In this document: piece after piece, positions 59,850-64,000 of the stretch | Layout: every line of letters begins with the position of its first letter | How positions within the stretch are numbered: the stretch's first letter is position 1 | Assembly (NCBI GenBank): GCA_021849075.1 | Contig: JAJZTH010000001.1 | Span: 310,001 to 374,000 of the forward strand | From: Pseudomonadota bacterium | GTDB taxonomy: Bacteria; Pseudomonadota; Alphaproteobacteria; Sphingomonadales; Sphingomonadaceae | DNA length: 64,000 nucleotides | Direction: 5' to 3' | Position numbers and translations under genes: made by a program | The notes under the pieces: model-generated | The model's database searches: none | The model's input: the letters and a program-made list of their open reading frames with translations, nothing else | What the model was told of the DNA's origin: nothing

Positions 59850-60809
59850 ATGAACAGGGTATCGAACGGCAATATCGTGGCGGGCATCGCCTGCGGCATG
59901 GGCGCGGGGGCGCTGTGGGGGCTGGTGTTTCTGGCGCCGGAAGTGATGCGCGGCTTCAGCCCGCTGCAACAGGCGGTCGGCCGCTACCTCGCCTATGGCC
60001 TCTTGTCCGCGCTGCTGATCGCGCCGCGCTGGCGCAGCCTTAGCGCGCGGATGACCCCGCGCCTGCTATGGGCGCTGGCCTGGCTCGCGCTGGCGGGCAA
60101 TCTTTTTTATTATGTGCTGCTGGCCAGTGCGGTGCAGATGGGCGGCATCGCCATGACATCGCTGGTGGTCGGCTTCCTTCCCGTCGCGGTGACGATCATC
60201 GGCAGTCGCGAAGTCGGCGCGCTGCCGCTGCGACAGCTTGCCCCCTCGCTGCTGCTGTGCGTGGCGGGCGCGCTGTGCATCGGCTGGCAGGCGGTGGTGA
60301 TGCCCGGCCCGGGTCCGGTCGCGACGCGGCTGATCGGTTTCCTGTGCGCGGTCGGCGCGCTCGCATCCTGGACCGCCTTCGCCATCGGCAATAATCACTG
60401 GCTGCGCCGCATGGGCGACATGCCCGCGCAGGACTGGAATTTGCTGATCGGGCTGGCGACCGGCGCGCAGGCTGTGCTGTTCCTGCCGGTCGTGCTGCTG
60501 GCTGGCCTTGGCGATCATGACGCCGCCGCATGGGGCCGGTTCGCAGCCGTCTCCTTCGCTGTCGCACTGCTCGCCTCGATCGTGGGTAACATGCTGTGGA
60601 ACCGGATGAGCCGGCTGCTGCCGCTGACGATGGTGGGGCAGATGATCCTGTTCGAAACCGGCTTCGCCCTGCTCTATGGCTTCGCATGGGAAGGCCGGTT
60701 GCCGACCCTGCTGGAAGGAGCCGCCTTCGCCCTCGTCATCCTCAGCGTCGTCACCTGCATCGCCGCACACCGGCGGCCGGTGCCGGCAGAAGCCGCCATT
60801 GCGGCCTGA
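59850..60809 (+). CDS. EamA/DMT-superfamily transporter
   Basis: 319 aa with about ten membrane segments in two EamA repeats (ACGMGAGALWGLVFLAPEVMRGFSPLQQAVGRYLAYGLL and GFLCAVGALASWTAFAIGNNHWLRR). DMT transporters of this kind export amino acids or related metabolites. Divergent from the Lrp gene, which hints at an amino-acid substrate. No ribosome site is obvious before ATG 59850. Confidence 0.88.
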   Translation: MNRVSNGNIVAGIACGMGAGALWGLVFLAPEVMRGFSPLQQAVGRYLAYGLLSALLIAPRWRSLSARMTPRLLWALAWLALAGNLFYYVLLASAVQMGGIAMTSLVVGFLPVAVTIIGSREVGALPLRQLAPSLLLCVAGALCIGWQAVVMPGPGPVATRLIGFLCAVGALASWTAFAIGNNHWLRRMGDMPAQDWNLLIGLATGAQAVLFLPVVLLAGLGDHDAAAWGRFAAVSFAVALLASIVGNMLWNRMSRLLPLTMVGQMILFETGFALLYGFAWEGRLPTLLEGAAFALVILSVVTCIAAHRRPVPAEAAIAA

Positions 60810-60853
60810 TTGCGTCCTTTCCCCTTTGCCCGAATCGCGATAGGGCGATTTTC

Positions 60854-61240
60854 ATGACCAACATGTTTCTTGTGATGGGCGGCGGCGCAATCGGCGCGGC
60901 GCTGCGCTATCAACTGGGCCGCTTCGTCGCCCCGATCACCCCCGGCGCGACCTGGCCCTGGGGCACCTTTGCCGCCAACCTGATCGGCGGCTTCGCCATG
61001 GGCCTGCTCGCCGGCTGGCTCGCGCGCGGCAGCGCCGCCTCCGGGGAGCCGATCCGCCTGTTGCTGGGCGTAGGCGTCTTGGGCGGCTTCACCACCTTTT
61101 CCGCCTTCAGCCTGGAAACCATGCTGATGATCGAGCGCGGCCAGATCGTGCTTGCGTTGGCCTATGCGCTGGCATCGGTGATCGGCGCGGTCGGCGCGCT
61201 GGCGCTGGGCCTCACCCTGATGCGGAGTGCCGTGGCATGA
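60854..61240 (+). CDS. crcB: Fluoride channel CrcB (Fluc)
   Basis: 128-aa four-segment membrane protein forming a dual-topology dimeric fluoride exporter. GGGAIGAALRYQLGRFV, GTFAANLIGGFAMGLLAG (with the conserved Asn) and LLLGVGVLGGFTTFSAFSLETM are signatures. I looked for a fluoride riboswitch in the 44 bases upstream and saw none. First gene of a tightly overlapping operon with rluA, paiB and a HAD hydrolase. Confidence 0.95.
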   Translation: MTNMFLVMGGGAIGAALRYQLGRFVAPITPGATWPWGTFAANLIGGFAMGLLAGWLARGSAASGEPIRLLLGVGVLGGFTTFSAFSLETMLMIERGQIVLALAYALASVIGAVGALALGLTLMRSAVA

Positions 61241-62598
61241 AGGGGCGTCCTCCAGCCAAAGGCGGCGCGGGTTCGCGCGCCGGTAAACCTTCGGGCGGCC
61301 GCCCGTCCGATCGCAAGGCTTCGGATCGCAAGCCGGGCGATCGCAAGCCCGCCGGCCGCGGCAAGCCAGCCGGCCCGCGCAAAGGCGACGGCGACAAGCC
61401 TTTCCGGCCCAAGGCGCCCGCCGCCGCCAAGTCAGCGGCTGCCAAACCCGCCGCGCCCAAGCCCGCGCCAGCCAAGGCGAACCCCGCCAAGGGCGTCAGC
61501 CTCGACGTCCGCCAGTTCCGGGTGAAGGCCGACGATGACGGCATCCGTCTCGACCGCTGGTTCCAGCGCCATCTGCCCGATGTCGGCTTCAACCTCGTGT
61601 CGCGCTGGTCGCGCACCGGGCAGCTGCGCGTCGACGGTGCGCGCGCCGCGCCGGGCGACCGCATCGTCGAAGGCCAGATCATCCGCGTCCCCCCCGCCGA
61701 AGCCAAGCCCGAAGCGGCGGAAAAGCCCAAGCGCGTGCGCGTCATCGACCTGACGCCCGACGAGATCGCCTATGCGCAGGAGATGGTGATCCATCGCGAC
61801 GATCAGGCGATCGTCATCAACAAGCCCCCCGGCCTCGCCGCACAGGGCGGGACGAAGACCGACGAGCATGTCGACAAGCTGCTCGACGGCCTGTTGTTCG
61901 ACGCCGAATCGCGCCCCAAGCTGGTCCACCGGCTGGACAAGGATACGTCGGGCGCGCTGCTGCTGGCCCGCTCCAGCCGCTCCGCCGCGCATTTCGCCAA
62001 GGCTTTTTCCAGCCGCACCGCCCGCAAAGTCTATTGGGCGCTGGTGATGGGCGTGCCCAGCATCGAAGACGGCATGGTCGAATTGCCTCTCGCCAAACAG
62101 CCGGGCACTGGCGGCGAGAAAATGCATGTCGATCAGGAGGAAGGGCTGCCCGCCCGGTCGCGCTACCGCGTGATCGAACGCGCCGGCAACCGCGCCGCCT
62201 GGGTCGAACTGCAACCCTATACCGGCCGCACCCACCAGTTGCGCGTGCATATGGCGGCGATCGGCCATCCGATCGTGGGCGATGGCAAATATGGCGGCAA
62301 GGAAGCCTTCCTGTCCGGCACCATCAGCCGCAAGATGCATCTGCACGCCCGCCGCATCCGCGTCGACCATCCCGATGGCGGCCGGGTCGATGTGATGGCG
62401 GATCTGCCGACCCATTTCGCCAACAGCCTGCATGAACTGGGTTTCGACCTGACCCTGGGCGACATGCCGCTGGACGACGAGATCGACCGGACGCCGACCC
62501 GCGAGGATGAAAAGCGGTTCGCGCGCCAGCACGCCAAACAGGTCCGCAAGGATCGCAAGGGCGAACGCCGGTCGCGGGGCGGCCCGAAGAAGGGATGA
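61237..62598 (+). CDS. RluA-family pseudouridine synthase with basic N-terminal extension
   Basis: 453 aa. The first ~88 residues are a low-complexity, Lys/Ala/Pro/Gly/Arg-rich tail (e.g. GKPSGGRPSDRKASDRKPGD). Then come an S4 RNA-binding domain (DGIRLDRWFQRHLPDVGF) and the catalytic domain with Asp in HRLDKDTSGALLLARS and the later PYTGRTHQLRVHMAAIGHPIVGD. It isomerises uridines in rRNA or tRNA; RluC-like by position, target not certain. C-terminus also basic (RKDRKGERRSRGG). Overlaps crcB and paiB by four bases each. Confidence 0.92.
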   Translation: MKGRPPAKGGAGSRAGKPSGGRPSDRKASDRKPGDRKPAGRGKPAGPRKGDGDKPFRPKAPAAAKSAAAKPAAPKPAPAKANPAKGVSLDVRQFRVKADDDGIRLDRWFQRHLPDVGFNLVSRWSRTGQLRVDGARAAPGDRIVEGQIIRVPPAEAKPEAAEKPKRVRVIDLTPDEIAYAQEMVIHRDDQAIVINKPPGLAAQGGTKTDEHVDKLLDGLLFDAESRPKLVHRLDKDTSGALLLARSSRSAAHFAKAFSSRTARKVYWALVMGVPSIEDGMVELPLAKQPGTGGEKMHVDQEEGLPARSRYRVIERAGNRAAWVELQPYTGRTHQLRVHMAAIGHPIVGDGKYGGKEAFLSGTISRKMHLHARRIRVDHPDGGRVDVMADLPTHFANSLHELGFDLTLGDMPLDDEIDRTPTREDEKRFARQHAKQVRKDRKGERRSRGGPKKG

Positions 62599-63218
62599 CG
62601 CCGGGCGCGCCCTATCGCTGGAGCGACGAGGCGGCGATCCGGGCCTTTGTGGCGCAGACGGGCTTCGGCCTGCTCTGCGTCGCCGCGCCGGACAGGGTGC
62701 ATGTCGTCCATCTGCCGCTGGTCTGGCTGGATGACCGGCAGATCGGGTTGCACATCCACCGCGCCAATCCGATCGCCCGGCATCTGGACGGGCAACAGGC
62801 GCTGATCGTCGTCACCGGTCCCCATGGCTATGTCAGCCCGGACTGGTATGGCCTGCCCGACAAGGTGCCGACCTGGAACTATCTGTCCGCCGAACTGCGC
62901 GGACCGATGGCGCGGCTGGACGATGCCGCGACCGTTGCCCAGATCGATGCGCTCAGCCATGATCAGGAAGCGCGGCTGTCCCCCAAGCCGGTGTGGACCC
63001 GCGACAAGATGGCGCCGGGCAGTTTCGACCGGCTGCTGGGCGGGCTGATCGGCTTTTCCATGCAGGTGGAAACCATGCAGGGCACGGCCAAGCTGGGGCA
63101 GGACAAGCCGGAAGCAGCCCGCATCGGCGTGGCGGATGCGCTGGAGACCGGCGGCAATGCAGACCTCGCCGCACTCATGCGCGCCACGCTGACGCCTGCG
63201 CAGGTCAATGTGTCATGA
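62595..63218 (+). CDS. PaiB-like FMN-binding protein
   Basis: 207 aa of the FMN-binding negative regulator (PaiB) family with a split-barrel fold. FGLLCVAAPDRVHVVHLPLVW, GLHIHRANPIARHLDGQQALIVVTGPHGYVSPDWY and VPTWNYLSAELRGPM are the flavin-binding motifs, and the C-terminal LLGGLIGFSMQVETMQGTAKLGQDKPEAAR is very characteristic. It may act in flavin or polyamine-related regulation or as an oxidoreductase. ATGA overlaps with rluA and the HAD gene. Confidence 0.9.
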   Translation: MTPGAPYRWSDEAAIRAFVAQTGFGLLCVAAPDRVHVVHLPLVWLDDRQIGLHIHRANPIARHLDGQQALIVVTGPHGYVSPDWYGLPDKVPTWNYLSAELRGPMARLDDAATVAQIDALSHDQEARLSPKPVWTRDKMAPGSFDRLLGGLIGFSMQVETMQGTAKLGQDKPEAARIGVADALETGGNADLAALMRATLTPAQVNVS

Positions 63219-63874
63219 GCAATCGCCTGATCGTATTCGATTGCGACGGCACGCTGGTCGACAGCCAGCACAGCATCTGCACCGCCATGGTCCGCACCTT
63301 CGAGGAAGCAAAGCTGCCCCCGCCCGATCGGCTGGCGATCCTGTCGGCGGTCGGCCTGTCGCTGCCGGTCGCGATGGCCCGGCTCCTGCCACAGGCGGAC
63401 CGCGACTATCACGATCATCTGGCCGATCGCTACAAGCTGGCCTTTCAGGCGATGCGCCGCGAACAAGGCGTGCAGGAACCGCTCTATCCCGGCATGGCGG
63501 AACTGGTGCAGGAACTGGACGCCGCCGGATGGCTGCTGGGCGTGGCGACCGGCAAGTCGGATCGCGGCCTCAACCTCTGCCTCACCCATCATGGCATCAT
63601 CGACCGCTTCGTGACGCTCCAGACCGCCGACCGCCATCCGTCCAAGCCGCACCCGTCGATGCTGCTGACCGCCATGGCCGAAGCGGGGGCCGCGCCCGAC
63701 ACCACGATCATGATCGGCGACACCAGCTTCGACATCGACATGGCGCTGGCGGCCGGAGTGCGCGCGATCGGCGTGGGCTGGGGCTATCATCTGCCGGACG
63801 AACTGGTCGCGGCCGGCGCGCATGCCGTGGCGATGGACAGCGGGCAATTGCGCGGCCATATCGGCGCGCCATGA
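63215..63874 (+). CDS. HAD-IA hydrolase, phosphoglycolate-phosphatase-like
   Basis: 219 aa. Motif I FDCDGTLVDS, motif II GVATGKSDRG, motif III Lys in HPSKPHPSMLL, motif IV IMIGDTSFDIDMALAAG; a helical cap lies between motifs I and II. The set matches phosphoglycolate phosphatase/pyrophosphatase-type enzymes, but the substrate is not certain. Overlaps both neighbours by four bases (ATGA). Confidence 0.92.
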   Translation: MSNRLIVFDCDGTLVDSQHSICTAMVRTFEEAKLPPPDRLAILSAVGLSLPVAMARLLPQADRDYHDHLADRYKLAFQAMRREQGVQEPLYPGMAELVQELDAAGWLLGVATGKSDRGLNLCLTHHGIIDRFVTLQTADRHPSKPHPSMLLTAMAEAGAAPDTTIMIGDTSFDIDMALAAGVRAIGVGWGYHLPDELVAAGAHAVAMDSGQLRGHIGAP

Positions 63875-64000
63875 CCGACCTTCCACCTCCCCCGCCGACC
63901 GACCCGGACAAGGTCGCACGCCAGCGCCATTTCGCCATCGGCCTGTTCCGCCTGTCGGGCGCCTTCATCGTGATGTTCGGCTTCCTCGCCATCATGCAGC
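63871..64000 (+). CDS. N-terminus of a small membrane protein, cut by window edge
   Basis: Only 43 residues are in the window. A proline-rich start (MTDLPPPPPTDPDKVARQRH) leads into a hydrophobic helix (FAIGLFRLSGAFIVMFGFLAIM). The overlap with the HAD gene indicates operon membership. Family not recognised. Confidence 0.7.
   Translation, partial: MTDLPPPPPTDPDKVARQRHFAIGLFRLSGAFIVMFGFLAIMQ

Noticed and set aside
60810-60853. Fluoride riboswitch before crcB
   Set aside because: The gap is 44 bases and has no GG-GATGG-like or pseudoknot elements.

Overview
The window is a chromosomal segment of an alphaproteobacterium, most likely a sphingomonad (Sphingobium/Sphingomonas type). This is inferred from the high GC content, dense ATGA-overlapping operons, and neighbourhoods such as metX-metW, ftsE-ftsX opposite an MJ0042 zinc-ribbon gene, rpmG near divK and DUF3572, and cobS/cobT with BolA. 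I found no tRNA, rRNA, CRISPR array, insertion sequence or prophage. About 80 protein genes fill nearly all of the DNA.

Layout. 1-5.3 kb: the end of a beta-helix exported protein, gluconokinase, then a DNA-repair locus (radical SAM protein, small membrane protein, hemerythrin, UdgX uracil-DNA glycosylase) headed by an SOS-type operator. 5.3-10.8 kb: metW/metX, a 2-hydroxyacid dehydrogenase, hisC and prephenate dehydrogenase. 10.8-15.9 kb: plsC, ydcF-like, ftsX, ftsE, an MJ0042 protein, pirin and BolA. 15.9-21.9 kb: a J-domain protein, an Hsp70-like ATPase, CobS (AAA+), OsmC, a nucleotidyltransferase/HEPN pair and CobT (VWA). 22-30.6 kb: a Gre-like factor, Dps, a GDT1-like transporter, rpmG, PhoX phosphatase, DivK and a five-gene overlapping operon (DUF3572, HAD, RidA, GDPD, COG3146). 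30.8-38.3 kb: two transporters, pgeF and a nickel/cobalt uptake module (NikR-like regulator, NiCoT permease, TonB receptor) with a perfect NikR-type operator. 39-43.9 kb: a gluconate module (FCD-GntR regulator, GntP permease, Tat-exported glucose-fructose-oxidoreductase-like enzyme, SMP-30 lactonase). 43.9-56.4 kb: dnaN, an AT-richer NYN-domain gene fused by overlap to rlmN, a cytochrome b/molybdopterin pair, cfa, two tandem CHAP proteins and recF. 56.5-64 kb: a second copy of a 140-bp intergenic repeat, small enzymes, an Lrp/EamA pair and a crcB-rluA-paiB-HAD operon running off the edge.

Most noteworthy: (1) the radical SAM/UdgX locus has a GAAC-N7-GAAC box touching its first start codon and a sliding-clamp-type QLDLF tail on the radical SAM protein, so it looks like an SOS-induced, clamp-tethered repair system; its UdgX reading frame seems shifted at the N-terminus. 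(2) The NikR-like protein faces a textbook GTATGA-N16-TCATAC operator but lacks three of the usual nickel ligands and has a His-rich tail. (3) A minimal nucleotidyltransferase/HEPN pair sits inside the cobS-cobT operon, translationally coupled to cobT. (4) A compositionally foreign NYN nuclease-like gene is coupled to rlmN.
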